A DNA stretch of 64,000 nt from Flavobacterium chungbukense (GTDB lineage: Bacteria; Bacteroidota; Bacteroidia; Flavobacteriales; Flavobacteriaceae), in contig NZ_JAJGZV010000003.1 in NCBI RefSeq assembly GCF_020805785.1, positions 372,001 through 436,000 of the forward strand. Reading direction: 5' to 3'. Under the pieces are notes generated by a model. The model was not told where the DNA came from. It saw nothing but the letters and a program-made list of their open reading frames with translations, and did no database searches. A program made the position numbers and the translations under genes. Below, one piece after another: positions 35,205 through 43,891 of this stretch. Position 1 is the first letter of the stretch. The number at the start of each line of letters is the position of its first letter.

Positions 35205-36209
35205 ATGGAAAATAACGAAACTAAATTTATAATTTATAATCACCCAAGCGGAAATGTTCGGGTTGATGTCTTTGTACAAGATGAAACAGTTTGGCTCACA
35301 CAAAAAGGTATGAGTGAATTGTTTGATACGACAACACAAAATATTACAACGCATTTAAAAAACATTTTTGGATCAGGTGAATTAGAGGAAAATTCAACTT
35401 GTAAAGAAATTTTACAAGTTCAACTTGAAGGCAATCGTCAAGTTTCTAGGAATCAAAAATTCTATAATCTTGACGCAATAATATCTGTCGGTTACAGAGT
35501 AAATTCAACAAAAGCTACACAATTTAGAATCTGGGCGACTCAAACTTTAAAAGAATATATAATTAAAGGTTTTGTTTTAGATGATGAACGTCTAAAACAA
35601 GGACAGACCGTTTTTGGCAAAGATTACTTTAAAGAATTATTGCGCAGAGTACGTTCTATTCGTACAAGTGAACGTCGAATTTACCAACAAGTAAGTGATA
35701 TTTTTGCTGAATGTAGTATTGATTATGATAAAAATTCGGAGATAACTAAAAGTTTCTATGCTATGGTTCAAAATAAATTCCATTTTGCTATAACTGGAAA
35801 TACCGCTGCAGAAATTATCCATAAAAATGCAGATAAAACTAAAGATAATATGGGACTTACATCTTGGAAAAATGCTCCAGAAGGAAGAATTATAAAGTCA
35901 GATGTGATCATTGCTAAAAACTATTTACAGGAGAAAGAAATTAGTCAATTAGAAAGAACTGTTACTGGTTATTTCGATTACATAGAAGGTTTAATTGAGA
36001 GAGAAAATACTTTTACTATGGAACAATTGGCTACAAGTGTAAATAAATTTCTTTCTTTCAATGAATACAAAATTCTAGAGGGAAAAGGAAATATATCGAA
36101 AATCCAAGCGGATAAAAAAGCGATTAAAGAATATGATGAGTTCAATAAAACTCAAAAAATAATTTCAGATTTTGACAAAGAAATTAAGCAAATCGGAAAG
36201 AAAAAATGA
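35205..36209 (+). CDS. RhuM family protein
   Basis: The 334-residue protein matches the virulence-associated RhuM family: an N-terminal DNA-binding-like region (VWLTQKGMSELFDTTTQNITTHLKNIF, about 29-55), KFYNLDAIISVGYRVNS and FRIWATQTLKEYIIKGFVLDDERLKQG, then a helical C-terminal half. Biochemical function of RhuM is not established. Such genes are mobile and often lie in islands or near phage genes. Here it splits a pigment biosynthesis locus together with two small lipoprotein genes, and looks acquired. The reading frame is intact. Confidence 0.85.
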   Translation: MENNETKFIIYNHPSGNVRVDVFVQDETVWLTQKGMSELFDTTTQNITTHLKNIFGSGELEENSTCKEILQVQLEGNRQVSRNQKFYNLDAIISVGYRVNSTKATQFRIWATQTLKEYIIKGFVLDDERLKQGQTVFGKDYFKELLRRVRSIRTSERRIYQQVSDIFAECSIDYDKNSEITKSFYAMVQNKFHFAITGNTAAEIIHKNADKTKDNMGLTSWKNAPEGRIIKSDVIIAKNYLQEKEISQLERTVTGYFDYIEGLIERENTFTMEQLATSVNKFLSFNEYKILEGKGNISKIQADKKAIKEYDEFNKTQKIISDFDKEIKQIGKKK

Positions 36210-36889
36210 AATTATCAAAATCCATATTTATAATTCTCGTTCTTCTTTCCTTTTTTGGATGCAAAAAGAAAGAAGTACCTGAATCTAATTTTGAAAAAGA
36301 CGTTTTAAATAGCGTTTTTTTAGAAATTGTGGATTCTATTTATATGGATAGGAGAATCGTTACTCCTCCACCAATGCCCGAAAGAGATTTTAAAACCAAT
36401 AAAGAAGATACTTTAGGATTTCATAAAAAATTAAAAGAATACTGGCGTTATCAAGATAGCATCAAAAAAGATAAAACAAGAATATTACTTGGTGTTTATG
36501 ATAAAATAACAAAAATGAGTTCTCTTGAAATAGAAATGATTCAAAAAGAAATTAATATTTTAGACTATAAATATGATACTTTAAAAGAAGCAGAAGAATA
36601 TACTTTTGATTTGAAACCTTTTAAAAACAACAAAAAATTTCATTTTGAAAAAGCTTCCAAATATCTTCATGAAAAAGAATGGAACTTAAACGATAAAAGT
36701 AATTCTGTGATTCCTGTTGGAACTATTTTTATGTCCAGAATTCAATTTGATAAAACAAAAAAATCAGGAATTTTATCTGCTGGTGCTTCATGTGGCGGTG
36801 GAAAATGTGGAAGAGGTTTCATTGTAATAATTGAAAACAAAACTGGTAAATGGAAAATCCATAAAATTATTCATACTTGGACTTCATAA
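36206..36889 (+). CDS. Lipoprotein of unknown function
   Basis: A 227-residue protein with an SPII signal, VLLSFFGCKKKE, placing the lipid-anchored Cys near residue 19. It overlaps the RhuM gene by 4 bp (ATGA). Most of the chain is charged and helical. The last 45 residues contain a small Gly/Cys-rich segment, SAGASCGGGKCGRGF, followed by beta-like sequence. No family was recognised. Confidence 0.65.
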   Translation: MKLSKSIFIILVLLSFFGCKKKEVPESNFEKDVLNSVFLEIVDSIYMDRRIVTPPPMPERDFKTNKEDTLGFHKKLKEYWRYQDSIKKDKTRILLGVYDKITKMSSLEIEMIQKEINILDYKYDTLKEAEEYTFDLKPFKNNKKFHFEKASKYLHEKEWNLNDKSNSVIPVGTIFMSRIQFDKTKKSGILSAGASCGGGKCGRGFIVIIENKTGKWKIHKIIHTWTS

Positions 36890-36910
36890 AACAACTTATA
36901 AAAACATTAA

Positions 36911-37342
36911 ATGAAAAATTTAATCATTTTATTTTTGGCAATATCTTCATTGAGCTGTGTCAAAAAAGTAGAAAAAATTAAAACTCCCACTTTCGTCTTT
37001 AATTATCAAGATGCAAAGAGCAGTTATACACTAAGATATTTAGGAAAAGACACGCTATATTTGAATGATCTGAAAACGAATAAAAATTATGGCACTCCGA
37101 TAAATTCTGTTTTAGGAAATGAGGTTTCAAGAACTATTAACCAAATTGACAAACCAGAATATGCAGATTCTTATCAAAATAAAGCAGGAAGCGATATTAC
37201 ATTTAAGTTTTTAATCTTAAACGCACGCCTTTCTCCTGATCCAGTTGCTAAAAGCAATACTGCAGAAAAGGAAGTTTACGAAGCTGCAAAAAAATTAAAT
37301 AAACTGAAAAACGATTTAAATTTTGTTCCGTCGAACAAATAA
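36911..37342 (+). CDS. Small lipoprotein of unknown function
   Basis: A 143-residue protein with a short SPII signal ending in SSLSC (Cys16). The rest is polar with no recognised domain. It lies 21 bp after the previous lipoprotein gene and seems to belong to the same inserted segment. The pigment gene that follows starts 11 bp downstream. Confidence 0.6.
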   Translation: MKNLIILFLAISSLSCVKKVEKIKTPTFVFNYQDAKSSYTLRYLGKDTLYLNDLKTNKNYGTPINSVLGNEVSRTINQIDKPEYADSYQNKAGSDITFKFLILNARLSPDPVAKSNTAEKEVYEAAKKLNKLKNDLNFVPSNK

Positions 37343-37353
37343 CAGTAGTTCTG

Positions 37354-37971
37354 ATGACTCAAAATAAAACTTACATACAAAATTATTGTACGATTGAAAA
37401 CAACGAAATTGTTCTCAACGGAAATTCTGTATTCAAAATCGAACCAACCGATTTTGCAGATTTTGCCAAACAAGCGTATCGTAGTTTTGAAATGCAATAT
37501 CCGAAGTTTTTCAAAATGGATGCTTTGAGCAAACTGGCTTTTTTAGGTTCAGAATTGCTTTTGAGTCCGATAACATCCTCTGAACAGGAAAACAATATCG
37601 CTTTGGTTTTAGCCAATAAATCTTCAAGTTTAGATACCGATGTAAAATATCAGGAATCTATTTCAGACAAAGAAAACTATTTTCCGAGTCCTGCGGTTTT
37701 TGTCTATACACTGCCAAATATTTGTTTGGGCGAGATAAGTATTCGTCATCAGCTCAAAAGTGAGAATTCTTTCTTTATATTTGAATCCTTTAACGCAGAA
37801 TTTATGTCCAATTATTCTAACATTCTTCTGAATACGAATAAGGCGGATCTAGTTTTATGCGGATGGGTAGAATTTTTTAATGACAATTATAAAGCTTTTC
37901 TTTGTACAATTGGTACAGCAGAAAATACCGAATTTAAAAACGAAACAATCAATACATTATACAATAAATAA
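37354..37971 (+). CDS. Ketosynthase-like half-protein without catalytic cysteine
   Basis: The 205-residue protein resembles only the N-terminal half of a beta-ketoacyl synthase: a start strand, a [17 protein letters not shown] helix, then [14 protein letters not shown] and [20 protein letters not shown]. At the nucleophile position the sequence reads [10 protein letters not shown], with no ACxSG. It precedes an acyl carrier protein gene by 2 bp. Similar short proteins accompany aryl-polyene-type loci as ketosynthase-related accessory factors. It is likely a structural or chain-length subunit rather than a pseudogene, because the frame is intact. Confidence 0.65.
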   Translation: MTQNKTYIQNYCTIENNEIVLNGNSVFKIEPTDFADFAKQAYRSFEMQYPKFFKMDALSKLAFLGSELLLSPITSSEQENNIALVLANKSSSLDTDVKYQESISDKENYFPSPAVFVYTLPNICLGEISIRHQLKSENSFFIFESFNAEFMSNYSNILLNTNKADLVLCGWVEFFNDNYKAFLCTIGTAENTEFKNETINTLYNK

Positions 37972-37973
37972 TC

Positions 37974-38231
37974 ATGGAAGCATTAAAAGAAGAATTAAAA
38001 AATAAAATCATAACTACTTTAAACCTTGAAGATATTGCAATTGAAGATATTGCTGATAACGATCCTTTGTTTGGAGACGGTTTAGGTTTAGACTCGATTG
38101 ATGCACTTGAATTGATCGTGATTTTAGATAAAGATTACGGAATTAAATTAGTAGATCCGAAAGAAGGAAAAACAATTTTCCAATCTATCGAAACTATGGC
38201 AGCGTATATAAGCGCTAACAGAACAAAATAG
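37974..38231 (+). CDS. Acyl carrier protein 2
   Basis: An 85-residue carrier protein with phosphopantetheine attachment at Ser41 in GLGLDSIDALELIV. It is diverged from the first carrier protein (25593), which suggests that the two halves of the pigment are built on separate carriers. It follows the ketosynthase half-protein gene by 2 bp. Confidence 0.93.
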   Translation: MEALKEELKNKIITTLNLEDIAIEDIADNDPLFGDGLGLDSIDALELIVILDKDYGIKLVDPKEGKTIFQSIETMAAYISANRTK

Positions 38232-38350
38232 ATTTCAGATTTTAGACTTTAGTCCCGATAGCTATCGGGATAGATTTCCTATTCTAATCTAAAATCTGAA
38301 ATGTTTTAAAATCCGTCAACTTTGTCAAAGCTTAAAACTTTGACAAAGTT
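38232..38350. repeat. Nested hairpins between ACP2 and the third ketosynthase
   Basis: A 15-bp inverted repeat (38232-38246 with 38288-38302) encloses the 18-bp palindrome TCCCGATAGCTATCGGGA (38253-38270). A second 13-bp inverted repeat, AACTTTGTCAAAG, pairs 38318-38330 with 38338-38350. The outer stem starts directly after the ACP stop codon, so it may end or attenuate the transcript. Confidence 0.65.
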
Positions 38351-38383
38351 CTAGAATCTAAAATCAAAACTCTAAAATCTAAA

Positions 38384-39583
38384 ATGGCAAAAGGTGTTGC
38401 AATAACGGGAATGGGAATTATATCCGCAATCGGTAATTCGGTTGAGGAAAACTATCAGTCGTTAATCGAAAATAAAATAGGCATTTCTCGCATTCAAAAT
38501 ATTTCGACAGTTCATGCGGACATAATCAAAGTTGGAGAAATCAAAAAAAACAATTATGCTCTTGTTAGTGAACTGAAATTAAACGAGAATAATAATTTCT
38601 CCAGAACCGCTATGATTGGTACTTTGGCAGCCAAACAAGCTGTTGAAAACGCCGGCATTACCGAAATCAATGAATTTAGAACGGGACTTATTGCGGCTAC
38701 TAGCGTGGGCGGAATGGACATGACAGAGAAACATTATTACGATTATTTCGAAAAACCAGAATTGGTTAAATATATTACCTGCCATGATGGCGGCGATGTT
38801 GCTGAAAAAATTGCCGAAGAATTAGGTTTAAAAGGAATGGTAACTACTATTTCTACAGCTTGTTCTTCTGCTGCCAATTCGATTATGCTGGGCGCAAGAT
38901 TAATTAAAACCGGAAAATTAGATCGTGTAATTGTGGGCGGAGCTGATGCTTTGGCAAAATTTACCATCAACGGATTTAAGACTTTGATGATTCTATCTGA
39001 CGATTATAACAAACCTTTCGACAATAACAGAAAAGGATTGAATCTGGGAGAAGCTGCGGCTTTTTTAGTTTTAGAATCGGATGAAATTGTGGCCAAACAA
39101 AACAAAAAAGTGTTGGCAAGAGTTTCAGGTTACGGAAATGCAAATGACGCTTTTCACCAAACGGCTTCTTCTGAAAACGGAGACGGCGCTTATCTAGCCA
39201 TGAAAAAAGCATTTGAAGTTTCAGGTTTAAAACCTTCTGAAATTGACTATATCAACGTTCACGGAACTGCAACTCCAAATAACGATTTATCGGAAGGAAG
39301 AGCTTTAAGACGAATTTACGAAGAGGAAAAAGTTCCCGATTTTAGTTCAACAAAACCATTTACAGGTCACACTTTAGCAGCAGCAGCGGCGATTGAAGCC
39401 GTTTACAGTGTTTTGGCCATTCAGAATAATGTGGTTTATCCGAATCTGAATTTTGAAACACAAATGGAAGAATTCGATTTGACTCCGCAGACTTCTATTA
39501 AAAATAAAAACATCGAACATGTTTTATCTAACTCTTTTGGGTTTGGAGGAAATTGTTCAACCCTTATATTTTCAAAAAGCTAA
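38384..39583 (+). CDS. Beta-ketoacyl-ACP synthase (KAS II type), third copy
   Basis: The 399-residue protein has Cys160 in ISTACSSAANS, a His in NVHGTATPNNDL and a His in KPFTGHTLAAAAAIEA, with GFGGNCSTLIF near the end. Its stop codon overlaps the start of a cysteine-less partner gene (TAATG). The pair looks like a ketosynthase/chain-length-factor heterodimer as in type II polyketide and aryl-polyene synthases, and so probably makes the polyene. Confidence 0.9.
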   Translation: MAKGVAITGMGIISAIGNSVEENYQSLIENKIGISRIQNISTVHADIIKVGEIKKNNYALVSELKLNENNNFSRTAMIGTLAAKQAVENAGITEINEFRTGLIAATSVGGMDMTEKHYYDYFEKPELVKYITCHDGGDVAEKIAEELGLKGMVTTISTACSSAANSIMLGARLIKTGKLDRVIVGGADALAKFTINGFKTLMILSDDYNKPFDNNRKGLNLGEAAAFLVLESDEIVAKQNKKVLARVSGYGNANDAFHQTASSENGDGAYLAMKKAFEVSGLKPSEIDYINVHGTATPNNDLSEGRALRRIYEEEKVPDFSSTKPFTGHTLAAAAAIEAVYSVLAIQNNVVYPNLNFETQMEEFDLTPQTSIKNKNIEHVLSNSFGFGGNCSTLIFSKS

Positions 39584-40644
39584 TGAAAAAAACATATATA
39601 AATGGAGTAGGCTGTATTTCGACTCAAAAAACATTTGATACTGTTTTTTTGGAAGAAGCCAATGTAAATCACGATGAAAATGTACTGGCAATTGTTCCGC
39701 CAGCGTACAAAGAGTATATTTCGCCAGCTGCAAGCCGCAGAATGGCAAAAGGAGTAAAAAACGGAATTGTTGCTTCGGCTTTGGCAATGAAAGATGCTAA
39801 TGTAGAAATGGTAGATGCCATTATTACTGGAACTGGTTTAGGCTGTATCGAAGATTCTGAAAAATTCCTAAAAAGCATTTTAGATAATAAAGAAGAGTTT
39901 TTAACGCCGACTTCTTTTATCCAATCTACTCACAATACAGTTGGTGCGCAAATTGCTCTTTTACAGCAATGTAAAGGTTATAATTTCACATACGTAAACG
40001 GTGCGGTTTCTTTTGAATCGGCGCTTTTGGATGCGAAAATGCAGATTGAAGAGGACGAAGCTAATTCGATTTTAGTAGGCGGCGTTGATGAAAACGGAGA
40101 ATATACCACTGCCCTTTTTAAATTAAACGGACGAATCAAAAAAGACAATTCTGCTCCTTACGATGTTTTAACTTCTACAACAAGCGGAGCGGTGTATGGA
40201 GAAGGTGCTAGTTTTTTTGTTTTAGAAAATGAAAGAAAAGACACTACCTACGCAGAACTTGTGGATATTTCTATTGTAAATACTTTAGAAGAAAACGAAG
40301 TTGAATCTGAAATTCAATCATTTTTGAAATCTAATAATTTAGCGATTTCAGATATTGATGCATTGGTTTTAGGTTTTGACGGAAATGCCGATTTTGAAAA
40401 TTATTATAGAAATTTGGCTGAAAATGCTTTTGCTCAAACACCTATTTTGTATTACAAACATTTAAGCGGTGAATATGATACGGCTTCGGCTTTTGCTTTC
40501 TGGATGGCTGCTAAAATTTTGAAAACTCAGGAAATTCCTGAAATTACAAAAGTAAATGCTGTCGAAAAATCAGAATACAAAACGATTTTATTATACAATC
40601 AATTAAACGGAAAAAACCATAGTTTTACGTTGCTGTCAAAATGA
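39583..40644 (+). CDS. Ketosynthase-like chain-length factor
   Basis: The 353-residue protein has a ketosynthase fold, with SPAASRRMAKGVKNGIVASALAM and TGTGLGCIEDSEKF, but the nucleophile position reads VNGAVSFES (about 139-146) without cysteine. This is typical of chain-length-factor subunits. It is coupled to the upstream ketosynthase by a TAATG overlap and to the downstream deacetylase gene by ATGA. The ATG at 39583 is chosen over in-frame sites inside the upstream gene. Confidence 0.82.
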   Translation: MKKTYINGVGCISTQKTFDTVFLEEANVNHDENVLAIVPPAYKEYISPAASRRMAKGVKNGIVASALAMKDANVEMVDAIITGTGLGCIEDSEKFLKSILDNKEEFLTPTSFIQSTHNTVGAQIALLQQCKGYNFTYVNGAVSFESALLDAKMQIEEDEANSILVGGVDENGEYTTALFKLNGRIKKDNSAPYDVLTSTTSGAVYGEGASFFVLENERKDTTYAELVDISIVNTLEENEVESEIQSFLKSNNLAISDIDALVLGFDGNADFENYYRNLAENAFAQTPILYYKHLSGEYDTASAFAFWMAAKILKTQEIPEITKVNAVEKSEYKTILLYNQLNGKNHSFTLLSK

Positions 40645-41417
40645 TAACGCATAAAAACATCTCGATATTTTTTATCTTCTTATTGCTTTTAATGTTTCTT
40701 GTAAACTTTATTATGCCAATAAATATAGGGTTTTATCTTGCTGTTATTTTTCTTTGGATTGGAATAAACGCTTATGGTTCCTCTAGAATTTCATCCAATT
40801 ATCATGTAAAAGCGTTCTGCCATAATCCTTTAGAAAAAGAAAAAAAAATTGCGCTTACTTTTGATGATGGTCCAAGTATTTACACTTTGGAAGTTTTGGA
40901 ACTTTTGAAAAAATACAACGCCAAAGCGACTTTTTTCTGTATTGGAAAAAACATTGAAACGAATCCCGAAATTCTCCAAAAAGTGATTGATGAAGGTCAT
41001 TTGGTTGGAAATCATTCGTATTCGCATTCTAAGTTTTTTGATTTTTATAATGCTAAAAAAATAACCGAAGAACTTGAGAGAACAGACGCTCTTCTGGAAA
41101 AATTCACTTCTAGAAAAATAAACTTTTTTCGTCCACCTTACGGAGTGACAACTCCTTCGATTCGAAGAGCTTTAAAAATTACCAGACATAAAACAATTGG
41201 TTGGAATATTCGTTCTCTTGATGGAGGAACTAAAAATCAGGAATTAATTTTCAGTCGAATTATTAAACGTGTTTCTCCCGGCGGAATTGTACTTTTGCAT
41301 GATACGGGAAAACATTCTGTTTTTGTCTTGGAACAATTTTTGCAATTTTTAAAGCAAAATAATTATGAAGTCGTTTCAATCGAAGAACTTTTGAATCTTA
41401 AAGCTTATGCAAACTAA
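40641..41417 (+). CDS. Polysaccharide deacetylase family protein (NodB domain)
   Basis: The 258-residue protein has two N-terminal membrane helices (about 7-45) followed by a NodB domain. The metal/catalytic motifs are TFDDGP (73-78) and HSYSH (125-129); FRPPYG and GGIVLLHD also match. All catalytic positions are present, so it is probably an active carbohydrate or peptidoglycan deacetylase in the envelope. Its link to pigment formation is unclear, but it overlaps genes on both sides (4 and 11 bp). Confidence 0.87.
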   Translation: MITHKNISIFFIFLLLLMFLVNFIMPINIGFYLAVIFLWIGINAYGSSRISSNYHVKAFCHNPLEKEKKIALTFDDGPSIYTLEVLELLKKYNAKATFFCIGKNIETNPEILQKVIDEGHLVGNHSYSHSKFFDFYNAKKITEELERTDALLEKFTSRKINFFRPPYGVTTPSIRRALKITRHKTIGWNIRSLDGGTKNQELIFSRIIKRVSPGGIVLLHDTGKHSVFVLEQFLQFLKQNNYEVVSIEELLNLKAYAN

Positions 41418-42036
41418 AATATATCTATTCTTTTTTTTAATAATCGGTTTGAGTTTATCGGCGCAAGAACAAAAAATGACCGATGCCGAAATTGCATCTT
41501 TCAAACAAGATGTAAATGTGGTGGCTAAAAAAATCAAGACGTTGACGACTGATTTTGTTCAGTATAAACATTTAGATTTTTTATCGAAAGATATTGAAAC
41601 GTCTGGTAAAATGATTTTTAAAGAACCTGCTTTGCTTCAATGGCAATACAAAAAACCATACAATTACAGCATTACTTTCAAAAATGGCAAAATCCTGATT
41701 AATGACGAAGGAAAGAAAAGCGCCGTTGATATTGGCAACAGCAAAATTTTTGCCCGAATCAATAAGTTGATTGTGGGAAGCGTAAGCGGAAATATGTTTG
41801 ACGATAAGGAATTTACGATTTCGTATTTCAAATTAAAAGGTCTAAACTTAGCGAAATTTGTTCCGAAAGATGCGACGCTGAAAAAATACATCAAACAAAT
41901 TGAACTGACTTTTGATAAAGAAGAAGCAACTGTGGTTCAGGTAAAATTATTAGAATCATCTGAAGATTATACCAGAATTGTACTTAAAAATAAAGTGATC
42001 AATGCAAAAATCGACGATTCAGTTTTTACTAATTAA
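41407..42036 (+). CDS. LolA-like outer membrane lipoprotein carrier protein
   Basis: A 209-residue exported protein (signal peptide ending LSLSAQ) of the LolA family: TLTTDFVQYKHLDFLSKDIETSGKMIFKEPALLQWQYKKPY is the diagnostic N-terminal segment. LolA-type carriers shuttle lipophilic cargo through the periplasm. In this locus it may carry flexirubin or a lipid intermediate to the outer membrane rather than lipoproteins, since a separate housekeeping lolA is expected elsewhere. It overlaps the next gene by 35 bp. Confidence 0.82.
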   Translation: MQTKIYLFFFLIIGLSLSAQEQKMTDAEIASFKQDVNVVAKKIKTLTTDFVQYKHLDFLSKDIETSGKMIFKEPALLQWQYKKPYNYSITFKNGKILINDEGKKSAVDIGNSKIFARINKLIVGSVSGNMFDDKEFTISYFKLKGLNLAKFVPKDATLKKYIKQIELTFDKEEATVVQVKLLESSEDYTRIVLKNKVINAKIDDSVFTN

Positions 42037-42637
42037 TTGCTTTTTGGCGATTGTTTTGGTTTCTTGCGGCTCGGTTTCAAAAAACTATAAGCCTAAAAAA
42101 TTAGACAAAACGTCTTATACCGTTCCTTATTTTTCAGATTCAAAAACCGATTATGTTTATAAAACTAATATTTCAGTTTACGGAAATGAATTGTCTGGAA
42201 TTTTCATTGCCAAAAAAATAAACGATACAACGCACCGGATTGTTTTTACAACAGAATTTGGAAATAAATTAATGGATTTTGAAATCTCTGAAAATGACTT
42301 TAAAGTCAATTCGATTGTTTCAGAATTAGATCGAAAAATCTTGATCAATACTTTAAAAGAAGATTTTAGACTGCTTTTAAAAAAGGAATATCAGCTTCAA
42401 GAACAGTTTGAAAACGAATCAGCTGACATTTATAAATCGGCAGACGGCAAGCGTGATAATTATATTTTTATCTCCAAAAAAGATCATAAATTAGAAAAGA
42501 TCGTTCATTCTTCTCAAACAAAAGAAAAATTTACGCTGTTTTTCAATTCAGAAAACAATATTTTTGCTGAAAATATTCAGATTATTCATCAAAATATTAA
42601 GCTTAAAATCGAGCTGAATTATTTTAAATCAGAATAG
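42002..42637 (+). CDS. Lipoprotein of the pigment locus, unknown function
   Basis: A 211-residue lipoprotein with signal FLAIVLVSCGSVSKNY (Cys about 22). The body is predicted to be mostly beta strands and could form a LolB-like or outer-membrane acceptor fold. The overlap with the LolA-like gene suggests a carrier-acceptor pair. No family was recognised from motifs, so this role is only an inference. Confidence 0.6.
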   Translation: MQKSTIQFLLINCFLAIVLVSCGSVSKNYKPKKLDKTSYTVPYFSDSKTDYVYKTNISVYGNELSGIFIAKKINDTTHRIVFTTEFGNKLMDFEISENDFKVNSIVSELDRKILINTLKEDFRLLLKKEYQLQEQFENESADIYKSADGKRDNYIFISKKDHKLEKIVHSSQTKEKFTLFFNSENNIFAENIQIIHQNIKLKIELNYFKSE

Positions 42638-42674
42638 AAAATTAAACTAACCATAAAACTAAACTAATCCCAAG

Positions 42675-43274
42675 ATGAAAAAAATAACCTTAATTGCATT
42701 CGTTTTATTTATCGGAATTCAGTCTTCTCAATCACAAGTAAGAGTTAGTCCAGGACTTCGAGGCGGTTTGAATGTATCAACATTAACGAATATAGACGAC
42801 AATAATTCAAAAACAGATTTTTATGTTGGTGGATTAGTAAACATTAAATTTAATAAATTCTTTTCGTTGCAGCCGGAGATAACATACTCAAGACAAGGTG
42901 ATGAAGGAAGAGAGTATTTTGGAAACGGCAATAATTATCGTTATGTAAAATATGAACTAAATTATATAACACTTGGAGCGGTTGCTAAATTTAACTTTAA
43001 TGGTGGCGGTTTTCACCTATTGGCAGGACCTTCTTTAGATTTAAAAGTTGGTGATAATTATATCAATTCAAATCCTGAAGATTTTGACTTGGCAATAGTT
43101 GGAGGTATTGGTTATACATTGCCAAATGGTTTGACATTTGAAGCGAGAATTAAACAAGGATTGGTAGATATTTATGGCTACGATTATTACGATAACGACG
43201 GATATTATACAAATGATGCCATTTTAAATCAGGTTTTTCAAATTGGAGTCAGTTATACTTTTAAAACAAAATAA
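42675..43274 (+). CDS. PorT-family outer membrane beta-barrel protein 1
   Basis: A 199-residue protein with a signal peptide (to about SQSQ) and repeated amphipathic strands. It has PGLRGGLNVSTL near the start and a C-terminal aromatic-rich strand, FQIGVSYTFKTK, typical of small eight-stranded barrels of the PorT type. It is closely related to the next protein. The pair sits between the lipoprotein and dehydratase genes and may be a later addition to the locus. Confidence 0.78.
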   Translation: MKKITLIAFVLFIGIQSSQSQVRVSPGLRGGLNVSTLTNIDDNNSKTDFYVGGLVNIKFNKFFSLQPEITYSRQGDEGREYFGNGNNYRYVKYELNYITLGAVAKFNFNGGGFHLLAGPSLDLKVGDNYINSNPEDFDLAIVGGIGYTLPNGLTFEARIKQGLVDIYGYDYYDNDGYYTNDAILNQVFQIGVSYTFKTK

Positions 43275-43277
43275 CAC

Positions 43278-43886
43278 ATGACAAAAAGAGTACTTTTCTT
43301 TATTGCTGTTTTTACAGTTTTAAATCTACAAGCTCAAATAAGTGTTAAACCAGGTTTAAGAGGAGGTTTTAGTTTTTCGACCATTTCTGAAATGCATGCC
43401 GATTATAAAACTGATTTTTATGTTGGTGGTTTTTCTGAAATTAAGATTACAAAAATTTATGCGCTACAGCCAGAACTTAATTATACTAGACAAGGTTCTA
43501 ATAATGTTGCCCGTAATTATTATGATGAAAACATGCAAAGTGATCGAATTGAACATCTGGATCTTGAAATAAATTATTTGTCTCTTTCGGTAATGAATAA
43601 ATTTACTTTACCGCAGGGAATTCAATTTCAAGCTGGGCCTACATTAGATATTTTATTGAATGATAATCTAGCCGTTAGAAAAGCGCAGAATGATCTGGGT
43701 TTAGTTTTAGGAGTTGCTTATGCTTTGCCTTCGGGTCTAACATTTGAAGCAAGATTTAAGAAAGGTTTGCTTGATATTTTGAGCAGTGATTATTATCAAA
43801 ACAACTCGAATAATTATTATTTATTCGGAGATTACAATACCAATATCAATTTTCAGCTGGGAGTTTCCTATTCATTCGGAAAATAA
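43278..43886 (+). CDS. PorT-family outer membrane beta-barrel protein 2
   Basis: A 202-residue paralogue of the preceding barrel: KPGLRGGFSFSTI, TDFYVGGFSEIKITKIYALQPEL and ALPSGLTFEARFKKGLLDI match it almost block for block. It has a signal peptide and a terminal strand FQLGVSYSFGK. It lies 3 bp after its paralogue, so recent tandem duplication is likely. Function unknown. Confidence 0.78.
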   Translation: MTKRVLFFIAVFTVLNLQAQISVKPGLRGGFSFSTISEMHADYKTDFYVGGFSEIKITKIYALQPELNYTRQGSNNVARNYYDENMQSDRIEHLDLEINYLSLSVMNKFTLPQGIQFQAGPTLDILLNDNLAVRKAQNDLGLVLGVAYALPSGLTFEARFKKGLLDILSSDYYQNNSNNYYLFGDYNTNINFQLGVSYSFGK

Positions 43887-43891
43887 AAAAT

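Noticed and set aside
35205..37342. Prophage or integrative element around RhuM
   Set aside because: No integrase, transposase, tRNA junction or flanking direct repeats were seen. Only three genes are unrelated to their neighbours.
37354..37971. Frameshifted remnant of a full ketosynthase gene
   Set aside because: The frame is intact, ends cleanly and is followed 2 bp later by the ACP gene; no C-terminal ketosynthase half is present downstream in another frame.
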